A stretch of 64,000 nucleotides of DNA from Tindallia sp. (GTDB lineage: Bacteria > Bacillota > Clostridia > Peptostreptococcales > Tindalliaceae), in NCBI GenBank assembly GCA_007134225.1, contig SLLE01000076.1:62001-126000 (forward strand), read 5' to 3'. A program made the translations under genes and the position numbers. How positions within the stretch are numbered: position 1 is the stretch's first letter; every line of letters begins with the position of its first letter. Of this stretch, positions 46,282 through 54,458 are shown one piece after another. The notes under the pieces were generated by a model. It did not search any database, was not told where the DNA came from, and saw only the letters and a program-made list of their open reading frames with translations.

Positions 46282-46762
46282 TAAAAAAGCCCTCATCTCT
46301 GCCTTTAGCAGGGACGAGGACTATTCCGCGCGTTACCACCCTAATTGTTTTCACCAAAAGTGAAAACCACTCAAATCAGGTTCAATCAAACCCTTAGTCT
46401 ATAACGGGACTTGCCGATTACCCTTACTCATTTTCAGGGTAACTGCTCCGGAGCGAGTCGCATTTTACAGCAGTACCAGTTTTCAGCAGCCACTGGCTCT
46501 CTATAACTGCATTGAATAAAACACTAACTCCATCAAAACGCATTTGCCTGCTCTTCAAATAGAAAAGCGTAAATTCAGGTTCAATCAAACCTTAAGCCTT
46601 TAACGGGGCTACCCGATTATCCTTACTCTTTTTTCCGGACAACTGCTCGGGAGGGATTCTAACGATCCAACAGTATCGGTTCTCAGCGAACACCGACTCT
46701 CTGAAACTGTATTGTTAATCATTACTGTCTCCGTCTGTGCATTTTGTTGTGTTTAATAATTA
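46282..46762 (-). ncRNA. T-box leader with two specifier domains, Ile (ATC) and Leu (CTC)
   Basis: The leader is about 480 nt. Two Stem I units are visible. The upstream one has AGAGAGTCGGTG and specifier ATC at 46657-46655 (context ATC-C-CTCC-CGAG). The downstream one has AGAGAGCCAGTG and specifier CTC at 46457-46455 (CTC-G-CTCC-GGAG). Each is followed by GAGTAAGG and GTTTGATTGAACC blocks. Only one T-box (GGGTGGTAACGCGCGG, 46341-46326) and one terminator (CCTCGTCCCTGC with GCAGAGATGAGG, then TTTTTT) exist. This is the partially double architecture. The specifier calls are by eye. Confidence 0.85.
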
Positions 46763-46768
46763 AATCGT

Positions 46769-46797
46769 ATTTTAACAGGCTTTCTATTCGTTGTCAA
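46769..46797 (-). promoter_or_regulatory. Promoter of the ilv-leu operon
   Basis: TTGACA (46797-46792), a 17-bp spacer ending in TGT, then TAAAAT (46774-46769). Confidence 0.88.
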
Positions 46798-46832
46798 CAG
46801 AATTATCTAAAATTTTTACAAAATTGTTATTG

Positions 46833-47717
46833 TTAGCTGCTTTTAGCTTCCTGAGTTAATTTTGATAATTCCATTTCATTGAACCGATATGCTTTTCGGC
46901 AAAAGTGACAAATAATTTCAGCATGCCCATCTTCTTCAATAATTGAAGTGATTTCTTTAACACCAAGGCTGATTAATGCTTCTTCCATTCTTTCCTGAGA
47001 GCAATCGCAATGAAATGCAACCTGTTTTTCTTCAGTTATAACAGGATCAAAACCTTCCAGCACTCTTTCCATGACGGCTTCTGGTGTATTCAAGTTTTCG
47101 AACAGCTCACTTAACGGTGGAAGGCATATAAGTTTCGCCTCCAGCAAACGAAGCTGTTCTTCACTAATGTCCGGAAGCACTTGAATGATAAAACCGCCAG
47201 AAACCAGAATATGATAGTCCACATTTACTTTAACGCTCAACCCCACCGATGCGGGTTGTTGTTCAGAATGCATAAAATATGCAGTCAAATCTTCTGCTAT
47301 TTCACCTGTTGAGATCGGATAAGTACCAATATAGGGTGCTTTCATCCCCAAATCTTTGATCACTGTAATTTCACCATCCGTCCCCACTGCCGCTCCAACG
47401 TTTAATTTTTCCGGTGTCAGGTTTTCTGTTTCTGCCTGAGGGTATTCCACCAGGCCTTTTACATTCCCTTCATCATCTGCTACACATAGAACGGTACCCA
47501 ATGGACCGCCGCCATTCATTCGGAGGGTTATTTTTTGTCCCATGCCTTTAAGCATTTGTCCCATCATAGCAGTCGCTGCCATCATTCTTCCAAGTGCCGC
47601 CGCTGCAACAGGTGATAGTTGATGTATTTCTCTTGCTTTTTCCAACATTTCTGTATTTTGAACAAAAAATGCACGAACTTGACCTTTTCCAGCTGTTACT
47701 CTAATGACTTTATCCAT
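46833..47717 (-). CDS. hslO: Hsp33 redox-regulated chaperone
   Basis: A holdase activated by oxidation and unfolding. The zinc-thiol switch is at the C-terminus: CDC near residue 234 and CHFC near 268. The N-terminal substrate domain begins VIRVTAGKGQVRAFF. GGAG lies eight bases before the ATG at 47717, giving 294 residues. No terminator is seen before the ilv promoter that starts 36 bp after its stop, so some read-through into the T-box leader is possible. Confidence 0.95.
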   Translation of the reverse strand: MDKVIRVTAGKGQVRAFFVQNTEMLEKAREIHQLSPVAAAALGRMMAATAMMGQMLKGMGQKITLRMNGGGPLGTVLCVADDEGNVKGLVEYPQAETENLTPEKLNVGAAVGTDGEITVIKDLGMKAPYIGTYPISTGEIAEDLTAYFMHSEQQPASVGLSVKVNVDYHILVSGGFIIQVLPDISEEQLRLLEAKLICLPPLSELFENLNTPEAVMERVLEGFDPVITEEKQVAFHCDCSQERMEEALISLGVKEITSIIEEDGHAEIICHFCRKAYRFNEMELSKLTQEAKSS

Positions 47718-47740
47718 TACCTGCACTCCTCATTTCGTGA

Positions 47741-47778
47741 AAATTTAAAAAACAGGCTGGTATCTTCCAGCCTGTTTT
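47741..47778 (-). terminator. Terminator of the cold-shock gene
   Basis: AACAGGCTGG pairs with CCAGCCTGTT around six bases and is followed by TTTTTAAATTTT on the minus strand. Confidence 0.88.
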
Positions 47779-47852
47779 GTCCCGTTATATATGGAATCCG
47801 TTACCGGAATTTCCAGCTTGATTTGGGGCCTGTAATAAATGTTCGCATTTGA

Positions 47853-48053
47853 TCAAGCTTTGCTTACATTAGTAGCCTGAGGGCCTTTTTCTCCATCAAC
47901 AATTTCAAATTCCACTTCCTGCCCTTCTTCGAGGGTTTTGAATCCATCCATTGTAATGGCAGAAAAATGAACAAAAACATCTTCTCCATTTTCTCTTGAA
48001 ATAAAACCATACCCTTTTTCTGCATTAAACCACTTCACTGTACCTTTTTCCAT
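47853..48053 (-). CDS. CspA-family cold-shock protein
   Basis: A single cold-shock domain of 66 residues that binds single-stranded RNA and DNA. RNP1 is GYGFIS and RNP2 is DVFVHFS, after the usual start [15 protein letters not shown] lies nine bases before the ATG at 48053. It is a single-gene unit with its own promoter and terminator. Confidence 0.96.
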   Translation of the reverse strand: MEKGTVKWFNAEKGYGFISRENGEDVFVHFSAITMDGFKTLEEGQEVEFEIVDGEKGPQATNVSKA

Positions 48054-48116
48054 TTGCAAATTCCTCCTAATGCTTTGAATAAATTAATGAAAAACCAACT
48101 ATTTTCATCAAGATAA

Positions 48117-48146
48117 ATATTATCACATCAAAATAGAGATTGTCAA
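48117..48146 (-). promoter_or_regulatory. Promoter of the cold-shock gene
   Basis: TTGACA (48146-48141), an 18-bp spacer, then TAATAT (48122-48117) with a TGA extension. The leader before the start codon is short, about 55 nt. Confidence 0.75.
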
Positions 48147-48161
48147 TAAAACAACTATATT

Positions 48162-49100
48162 TTAAACAGATGTGATGACATTTGAAATTTGCCATACAAT
48201 AATATAAATGAAAAGCGGAATAGCACCCGTTAAAGGTACATATTCCATCACTGAAACTTTGTTTTCCGATTGAACCTCTTTTTCCTCAGGAAGTGAGGCC
48301 GATAACATTTTAAGCTTTCTCCAAAGAAAGCTAGCGATCACGAGCCCAATCACCGCAAGAACGCCGAAGAAAATCAAGCTGGCAAACAATGATTCCTGCA
48401 TTGCTGTTTCGGCTATTTCCGTGTCTTCGTTTGGTATGTAGTCTTCCATGATAAAGAAAAAATAACCAATAGAGATCGCCAGAAGGTTATTGAAAACGTG
48501 TCCAATGATGGCGGCCCACAATGACTTTGTTACAACAGCCAAAGAGCCAAAAACAATGCCCAGCACTATTGGCCCCAGTAAATTATAGATATTATAATGG
48601 AAAATTCCAAATAAAACAGAGGTTATCAATACCGCTCTTACATTGCCAAGTTGTTGATATCCTCTAAGAATAACCCCGCGAAAAAGCACTTCTTCACAAA
48701 TTCCAGCTGCCAGCGATACGATAAGTACCAGTCTGAGATATTCGTATAGATTGGTTGCCGCAGGGATCTGGGGAATGCTGATCTCACCAAAACGACTAAG
48801 AATATTCATCACAATAAGATTGCCAAAAACCGCAGACGGATACATGAACAAAGTAATCAAGACTGTAAGCACAATTTGCTTCCAGTGAAGCGGGTACAAA
48901 CGCAGGGTCGACTTGATATCAATTTTTTTAATCTCCATATAAACGACTGCCGGCAAAAGAACTACTGCAAACTGAGTGATCAGCAACCCTGTAAAAATTT
49001 CTCTTGACTGGACATAAAAGCCAAGTGTGAAAAATAGGATCGATCCTGCCAGAAATAAAAGATTCGCGTCAACGACTCGTAATTTGTTATCCCGATCCAT
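48162..49100 (-). CDS. CPBP-family intramembrane metalloprotease
   Basis: A membrane protein of 312 residues with about eight hydrophobic segments. It has the three CPBP (Abi/CAAX protease) motifs: EEVLFRGVILRGY near residue 138, FGIFHYNIYN near 165, and the GHVFNN segment near 200. Substrates of bacterial members are rarely known. The start shares one base with the stop of the upstream amidohydrolase (TAATG), so the two are coupled. Confidence 0.88.
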   Translation of the reverse strand: MDRDNKLRVVDANLLFLAGSILFFTLGFYVQSREIFTGLLITQFAVVLLPAVVYMEIKKIDIKSTLRLYPLHWKQIVLTVLITLFMYPSAVFGNLIVMNILSRFGEISIPQIPAATNLYEYLRLVLIVSLAAGICEEVLFRGVILRGYQQLGNVRAVLITSVLFGIFHYNIYNLLGPIVLGIVFGSLAVVTKSLWAAIIGHVFNNLLAISIGYFFFIMEDYIPNEDTEIAETAMQESLFASLIFFGVLAVIGLVIASFLWRKLKMLSASLPEEKEVQSENKVSVMEYVPLTGAIPLFIYIIVWQISNVITSV

Positions 49101-50287
49101 TACTCACGCTCACTTTCTTCATCCAATTCCACCGCAGACCGCTTAATAAGAATGTTCAGGAATGCCTGAACTCCTAACGAAAGAACATCTTCGTCAAAGT
49201 TAAACTGCCCGTGATGTAGAGGATACAGCATGTTTTTTTTCGGATTTTGTGTACCCAAAAAAAAGAAAAGGCTTGGATATTTCCGTTGATAGAAAGAGAA
49301 ATCTTCTGCCAGCATGATAGGATCCGTCATTTCTACCAGCCTTGGATCCTGAGCCGAAACCCATTCCTCAACCATTTCCGGAGGATTCACCACTGGTGGG
49401 TAGAGTTCGCGCAGATCAACATCGATTTGACAGTCAAAAGTTATTTCTGATCCTCTTATAATTGCCAACAAACGTTTTTTCAACGTATCATAAGATGATT
49501 CACTGAATGTTCTAATAGTACCTTCCATCGTTGCTTTTTTAGCAATTATATTGCGCACCTCGCCGCCATTAAAGGTTCCAAAGGTTATCACCGCTGGCTC
49601 CAAGGGATTAATGTTTCTGCTGACAATCGTTTGAAATGCGGTGAGGAGATGGCTCGCAATGATCAAGGCATCGTTTCCGGAATGTGGTAATCCACCATGT
49701 GCATTCTCACCCCATACTGTAATATCAATTTCGCTGTTTTGTGCCATCATGGGGCCGGAAACAATGCCGAGTTTGCCTTGCTGAATACCAGGAAACAGGT
49801 GAAGTCCATATATTTCCTTTACTCCATATTGATCCAGAATTCCGGACTGAACGATAATGTCAGCACCTCCGGTACCCTCTTCACCTGGTTGAAACAACAG
49901 AACAACATTATCTTCAAGCTCTATTTCATCAGAAGTAAGAACATTCGCCAACCCAAGTAAAATGGACATATGGCCATCATGACCACAAGCATGCATACAA
50001 CCTGGTTTCTGAGATTTATAATCCACGTCGTTAAGTTCGTTCACTTCCAGAGCATCCATATCGGCACGGAAGCAAAAAGTGGTTTTTCCCGACTTTCCAG
50101 GAATGAAAGCAAGCACTCCTGTTCCGGCAACTTCGCTTTCATATTGAACCCCTAACTGATCCAAACAGCTCTGAATGTATATTGCTGTTTCCGTTTCCTG
50201 GAATGCCAATTCAGGGATTCGATGTAGATCTTGACGGTACTTTTTCAGTTTTTCCGATAACTTGATTCTATCAAAAGACCATTCCAT
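49100..50287 (-). CDS. M20D amidohydrolase
   Basis: A zinc or manganese amidohydrolase of the N-acyl-amino-acid/hippurate hydrolase type, 395 residues. Metal and catalytic residues: MHACGHDGHMSILLG near residue 98, LFQPGEEGTGGA near 132, and EIYGLHLFPG near 158. The dimerisation domain and the late histidine in YPLHHGQFNF are present. It lies between an HPRT gene and the CPBP protease. The substrate cannot be inferred. Confidence 0.9.
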   Translation of the reverse strand: MEWSFDRIKLSEKLKKYRQDLHRIPELAFQETETAIYIQSCLDQLGVQYESEVAGTGVLAFIPGKSGKTTFCFRADMDALEVNELNDVDYKSQKPGCMHACGHDGHMSILLGLANVLTSDEIELEDNVVLLFQPGEEGTGGADIIVQSGILDQYGVKEIYGLHLFPGIQQGKLGIVSGPMMAQNSEIDITVWGENAHGGLPHSGNDALIIASHLLTAFQTIVSRNINPLEPAVITFGTFNGGEVRNIIAKKATMEGTIRTFSESSYDTLKKRLLAIIRGSEITFDCQIDVDLRELYPPVVNPPEMVEEWVSAQDPRLVEMTDPIMLAEDFSFYQRKYPSLFFFLGTQNPKKNMLYPLHHGQFNFDEDVLSLGVQAFLNILIKRSAVELDEESERE

Positions 50288-50314
50288 TCCACATTCTCCT
50301 GTTCAAAATCATAG

Positions 50315-50857
50315 TCAATATCGATCTTCATCCGTTACAATAAATACATAGGGAATATTCCGGTAATGATCACCATAATTCAATCCATATCCAACGACAA
50401 AAGCATCTGGTATGGTAAAGCCAAAATAGTCCGGTTCAAGGTCTGTTAAACGACGGGAAGGTTTGTTAAGCAACACACAGGATTTTAAACTCTTAGGATT
50501 TTTTGTTTTCAAATGTTCCATTACATGTTTTAAGGTAAGTCCTGAATCCGCAATATCATCCACCAACAATACATCAAATTCCGTCAGATCTTCTTCAACA
50601 TCCTTGTCAATCATCACTTTTCCGCTGGTTTGCAGGCCATCACCATAGGATGAGCTAATCATAAAATTAACCTTCAGCTTTAAGTCGATGGTTCGCACCA
50701 GATCAGCACAGAATATAAAACTCCCCCGCAACAAGGAAATGACATACAAATTTCTACCCTGATAGTCTTCCGTTAATCGTCTGCCTAATTCTTGAGTCTT
50801 ATCTTCTATTTCCTCTTTAGAACATAGAACTTCCCATTTCTTGTCATCAATGTTCAT
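50315..50857 (-). CDS. hpt: Hypoxanthine phosphoribosyltransferase (copy 2)
   Basis: A second HPRT of 180 residues. The PRPP loop is VLLVDDIADSGLTL near residue 98 and the C-terminal PDAFVVGYGLNYGDHYRN is typical. It differs throughout from the copy at 7455, so it is a paralogue and not a recent duplicate. It heads a probable unit with the M20D gene. Two palindromic elements lie upstream. Confidence 0.92.
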   Translation of the reverse strand: MNIDDKKWEVLCSKEEIEDKTQELGRRLTEDYQGRNLYVISLLRGSFIFCADLVRTIDLKLKVNFMISSSYGDGLQTSGKVMIDKDVEEDLTEFDVLLVDDIADSGLTLKHVMEHLKTKNPKSLKSCVLLNKPSRRLTDLEPDYFGFTIPDAFVVGYGLNYGDHYRNIPYVFIVTDEDRY

Positions 50858-50920
50858 ACGTTACCCCCTATAATACGCAAGTCATTAGGTATTTAATCTA
50901 AATCTCATTCTATAAACAGG

Positions 50921-50966
50921 ATTCTTAGCTTCTGTTGGAGTCTTAACTCCATCAGAAGCTAAGAAT
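50921..50966. repeat. 46-nt near-perfect palindrome
   Basis: ATTCTTAGCTTCTG pairs exactly with CAGAAGCTAAGAAT; inside this, after one T-T mismatch, TGGAGT pairs with ACTCCA around CTTA. That gives 20 base pairs in 46 nt. Neither strand has a T tract next to it. Confidence 0.8.
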
Positions 50967-51039
50967 GCGTTATCCTATCCATAAGTAGATGGCTTAAATG
51001 TATCATTTGGTGGCAGATACTTAGTTTCTTCACGCCAGG

Positions 51040-51103
51040 CGTAGCACCACTTATCTCCCTCTTGCATAAGAGGGAATCTTAGCGGTGGTAGTCATCGGAT
51101 AAA
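51040..51103. repeat. 64-nt palindromic repeat, copy B
   Basis: Starts CGTAGCACCACTTATCTCCC and ends GGTGGTAGTCATCGGATAAA. It is the same length and orientation as copy A at 7337-7400. The inner hairpin CCCTCTT-GCAT-AAGAGGG is perfect in this copy. Confidence 0.75.
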
Positions 51104-51124
51104 ATAATTTCACTGTCAATTCTA

Positions 51125-51277
51125 TTACAAATAGGGCGGTTGATTCTTGTCGTCATTTAATATTTCCTTGATTTCTTTCAATAAATGTACGATTCGATTT
51201 AACGAGTATTGCAAGGAAATCAAAATAATAAACACGATTACCAAGGGAACAATCCAAAAACCATTCAAATCCATCAT
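51125..51277 (-). CDS. 50-residue small membrane protein
   Basis: A short open frame on the minus strand with a double ATG start (51277) preceded by GAAGGGG. It encodes a hydrophobic helix of about 17 residues (FWIVPLVIVFIILISL), then an amphipathic charged segment (NRIVHLLKEIKEILND) and a proline-containing end. It begins 13 bp after the deacetylase stop and so is probably co-transcribed. I do not recognise a family. Layout, spacing and start site make it likely to be real. Confidence 0.65.
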   Translation of the reverse strand: MMDLNGFWIVPLVIVFIILISLQYSLNRIVHLLKEIKEILNDDKNQPPYL

Positions 51278-51290
51278 CCCACCCCTTCGC

Positions 51291-52406
51291 TTAGTAGGTT
51301 CGCTTGCTTTCTTCAGAAATATCAGAACTCAAGTGATCAACACGTTCCTTCGGTATTGTGACAACATCAGGATTTCCATCACTAATATATCTGATTCGAC
51401 TTCCGCTTTCAAAGGTACTCATCCAGTCATACATTCCAACCCCATCTACTTTTGTTTCACTGGCACGAACCCGACGTATTCTCGACCCGTCAAAATCTTC
51501 ATGATACGGGGAATGATAAGGATCCCATCCAACTTCCAGCACTGCAACATGATGATAACTGACTTCTTCATGCTCACCGCTTACCAGGTAGGACCATAAT
51601 GCTTCATCCTTAGGTCTTGAGCCGAATGGCAAGGCAAAGGTATTTACATCATAATCCGGAACATATTCGCTGACCAATTGAAGAATTCTGCCCAGTTCCC
51701 GTTGAATAGTTGCTGCATCCGCCTCTCCCAGGTGTAAGTGTGTAGCAGTATGATTTCCAATGTCCATTCCATTGTCCACCAGAAAATTCAGCTTATAATC
51801 CACCCACTCTTTCTGTCCAAATGGAGTTCCCCCATTAATAAAAAAGGTGGCATGAGGCATAAAATCTGGATGTTTTTCATGAAAATCCATTAAAATTCCC
51901 ACAGCCGAATCAGGGTCAATAATCCATTCACCGGATTCATCTTCAATCATATTAAAGTTATTCTGATTACCATCGTCAAAGGTTAAAACCACCGGTGTTT
52001 TTCCTGGTGGGGTTGTTATGTTTCCCGTCGCATAATCTTCCAGTCTAAGAGGTCTGTATCCCTGCTGATATAAGTTTTCTAAATCCTGTCGAAAATTATC
52101 AGGTGTTCGAGACCATTCGGCTTCCGGCTCACGAATATGATGATACATTAGAACCATTACCTGTCCCAGTTCATCAACTCCTAATTCTTCAGGGTCTATT
52201 TCCTGCCATTCTTCTTCCCTTTCCTGAACATCATCTGCTTCGTTGATTCCATTCTGCACTTCCGTTTCCTGGTCTTCACTAGTTTCCAATATTTCACCTG
52301 CAGGTTCATTTGATCCATCGGTGGAATCCTGCGCTCCGCTACAACCAACTGAACCTATTAACATACCAATACTCAACAATAGTAACAGATATCTGCTTCG
52401 TCGCAT
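51291..52406 (-). CDS. Exported polysaccharide deacetylase (NodB-type)
   Basis: A secreted carbohydrate esterase family 4 enzyme that probably removes acetyl groups from a wall or surface polysaccharide. The N-terminus is a signal peptide ending in GSVGC, a probable though atypical lipobox. An acidic linker (residues 25-75) follows. The NodB domain shows VVLTFDDG near residue 148 (metal Asp) and GNHTATHLH near 218 (metal His pair). Length is 371 residues. AAAGGAGAT precedes the ATG. It lies after the QueG-like gene by 13 bp. Confidence 0.88.
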   Translation of the reverse strand: MRRSRYLLLLLSIGMLIGSVGCSGAQDSTDGSNEPAGEILETSEDQETEVQNGINEADDVQEREEEWQEIDPEELGVDELGQVMVLMYHHIREPEAEWSRTPDNFRQDLENLYQQGYRPLRLEDYATGNITTPPGKTPVVLTFDDGNQNNFNMIEDESGEWIIDPDSAVGILMDFHEKHPDFMPHATFFINGGTPFGQKEWVDYKLNFLVDNGMDIGNHTATHLHLGEADAATIQRELGRILQLVSEYVPDYDVNTFALPFGSRPKDEALWSYLVSGEHEEVSYHHVAVLEVGWDPYHSPYHEDFDGSRIRRVRASETKVDGVGMYDWMSTFESGSRIRYISDGNPDVVTIPKERVDHLSSDISEESKRTY

Positions 52407-52419
52407 TTTTGCATCTCCT

Positions 52420-53118
52420 TTATGGTTTTTTTATGCTGCCTTTGGGACAAACTCTCATACAAATACCACAAACAGCACCTCGACCAATATGTTGATATGC
52501 CTTTTTCATATGTTGACTGCAGCGTACCGGGTCTACGATTAACTCCCTCTCTATTCCAGGGACCCAATGATGCATTCCTGCCAAGGCGAATGCCGGACAT
52601 GCTTTCACGCAAATCAAACAGTCACCGCACTGACTTTCTTCAATGGGTTGATCCACCTCCATAGGCATCGAGGTGAGTACGGTTCCAAGTCTGATTTCCG
52701 GTCCATAAGCTTCAGTAATTAAATTTCCGCTCTTGCCAATCCAACCAAGACCTGAACGCGTTGCTGTCATTCGGTGCGAAACCATCCCCCGATATTCGGA
52801 AGTTTTTTCATTGAGGCTCTGAGACGCTGGTATTGCATAAGCAGTATAACCCATCCGCTGTATTGCAAGCATGGTTTTGAGGCTAATCTGATCAATGAAT
52901 GTATTGATTGATCGGTAATGATGAAAATAGGTTTGACTGGGCCCATTCATTGGACTTATTTCCTCCAAAATCCGATGCGAGAGACGTACTGCAAAAGAGA
53001 CAGCTATTGGCATATCCTTTAAAGATGCAGGCAAATACGGGTACACATCCCCAACGCCCGAAAGATCCGCTCCAAGTTCTTTTAACAGCACTTTAATTAG
53101 TTCCTTCTCATTCAACAC
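52420..53118 (-). CDS. QueG-like double [4Fe-4S] protein
   Basis: A 232-residue iron-sulfur protein. Two ferredoxin-type cysteine sets lie near the C-terminus: CGDCLICVKACP near residue 165, and CSQHM with CGICMRVCP near 198-225. The N-terminal part resembles epoxyqueuosine reductase, but the protein is shorter than typical QueG (over 300 residues) and lacks its C-terminal repeats. The exact reaction is therefore uncertain. It starts at a GTG inside the folC stop region, an overlap of 11 bases. Confidence 0.8.
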   Translation of the reverse strand: MLNEKELIKVLLKELGADLSGVGDVYPYLPASLKDMPIAVSFAVRLSHRILEEISPMNGPSQTYFHHYRSINTFIDQISLKTMLAIQRMGYTAYAIPASQSLNEKTSEYRGMVSHRMTATRSGLGWIGKSGNLITEAYGPEIRLGTVLTSMPMEVDQPIEESQCGDCLICVKACPAFALAGMHHWVPGIERELIVDPVRCSQHMKKAYQHIGRGAVCGICMRVCPKGSIKKP

Positions 53119-54430
53119 TCAAATCATCTCCAGCTTCTTCTCCCAGAAAAATGGAACGGATTTGTCCCAGCATATAGAGTGAGCCTGCACATAAAACCGC
53201 CCCCGATTCAGGTGTTATTTCAAGCGCTCTATCGATAGCTTCCCTTATAACTGGTTCAACCCATACGTGGGAATGCTTATCCCGGACGATCTTCCCCAGG
53301 TCTTCGGCTTTTAAGGCACGGTGGTAATCTGGCTGCGTCACTACCACTCTGTGAATCTGCGGGAGCAAGGCATCCAAAACACCTTCAATTTCTTTATCCT
53401 CCAACACTCCAATTACCCAGGTGATGGATGCACCTTTTAAAAGCAAAGCGATGCTTTTTGACAAGGATCGTGCTCCCTGAATGTTATGCGCTCCATCAAT
53501 AATAACCAAAGGTTTCTCATGAATAATTTCTAATCGCCCCATCCATCTTACTTGTTCAAGACCTTTTCTCACCAGATTTTCCTCTATGGTAACATATCCA
53601 AGTTCCTCGAGCATCTGGATGGCGGCCAGGGCCAGCATACAGTTCTCCACCTGATGCGGACCTGGCAGCGAAACTGTCAGCGATTCATAGTGCCTTCCCC
53701 GAAGTAAGACCGTAAATGTCTGACCCTGTAAGGTTGTATCATGAATCGTTAGGCTTTCAGGAATCACGTGAACAAAGGGAGCTTGTATGGAAGCCGCCTT
53801 TTCTTTCAACACCTGATACGCTATCTGTTGCTGAAAACCCGTCACAATTGGAATGCCATTTTTGATGATACCGGCTTTTTCACCGGCAATGGCCTCCAGG
53901 GTATTGCCCAAATATGCCATATGATCATAGTCAATTGGGGTAATCACACATAATAATGGTTTTTCGATCACATTGGTTGCATCCAAGCGACCACCAAGTC
54001 CCACCTCGAGAATCACATAATCCACTTGTTGCTGTTGATAGTATAGCAACGCCATCGCCGTAACGACTTCGAATTCCGTTGGATGCTGGTAACCTTCTTC
54101 CAGCATTATGTCAATACAATGCTTTATTTTTGCCGTTAATTTTCCCAGTTCCTCATCTGGTATGTTGCTTTCACCTATTCGTATGCGCTCATTGAATCGC
54201 TGAATATACGGTGATGTATATAATCCTACCCGAAAACCAGCAGCCGTTAACACCGACTGGATCATTGAACAGGTGGATCCTTTTCCGTTGGTTCCGGCAA
54301 CATGAATCACCTTTAATGTTTTTTCCGGATGATCCAGGAGCTTCAACAGTCTCCTAATATTTGTCAATCCCAACTTACTTCCAAATTTATAGGTTCCATG
54401 TATATAGGTTAATGCCTCCTGATAATTCAA
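53108..54430 (-). CDS. folC: Folylpolyglutamate / dihydrofolate synthase
   Basis: Adds glutamate to folates (and makes dihydrofolate from dihydropteroate) with ATP. A Mur-ligase-like protein: the P-loop is HVAGTNGKGSTCSM near residue 45, LGLTNIRRLLKLL precedes it, and VIDGAHNIQGA starts the C-terminal domain. AAAGGAGG lies eight bases before a TTG at 54430 (start MNYQEALTYIHG), preferred over the ATG at 54493 that runs into valS; length is 440 residues. valS-folC is a common Firmicute pair. Confidence 0.94.
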   Translation of the reverse strand: MNYQEALTYIHGTYKFGSKLGLTNIRRLLKLLDHPEKTLKVIHVAGTNGKGSTCSMIQSVLTAAGFRVGLYTSPYIQRFNERIRIGESNIPDEELGKLTAKIKHCIDIMLEEGYQHPTEFEVVTAMALLYYQQQQVDYVILEVGLGGRLDATNVIEKPLLCVITPIDYDHMAYLGNTLEAIAGEKAGIIKNGIPIVTGFQQQIAYQVLKEKAASIQAPFVHVIPESLTIHDTTLQGQTFTVLLRGRHYESLTVSLPGPHQVENCMLALAAIQMLEELGYVTIEENLVRKGLEQVRWMGRLEIIHEKPLVIIDGAHNIQGARSLSKSIALLLKGASITWVIGVLEDKEIEGVLDALLPQIHRVVVTQPDYHRALKAEDLGKIVRDKHSHVWVEPVIREAIDRALEITPESGAVLCAGSLYMLGQIRSIFLGEEAGDDLSVE

Positions 54431-54458
54431 GGCGTGAACCTCCTTTTGTCCGTAACAT

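Noticed and set aside
46490..46600. A second T-box terminator between the two specifier domains
   Set aside because: No GGTGG-type T-box sequence and no stable stem followed by T residues was found there; only AGGTT-AACCT and weak AT stems.
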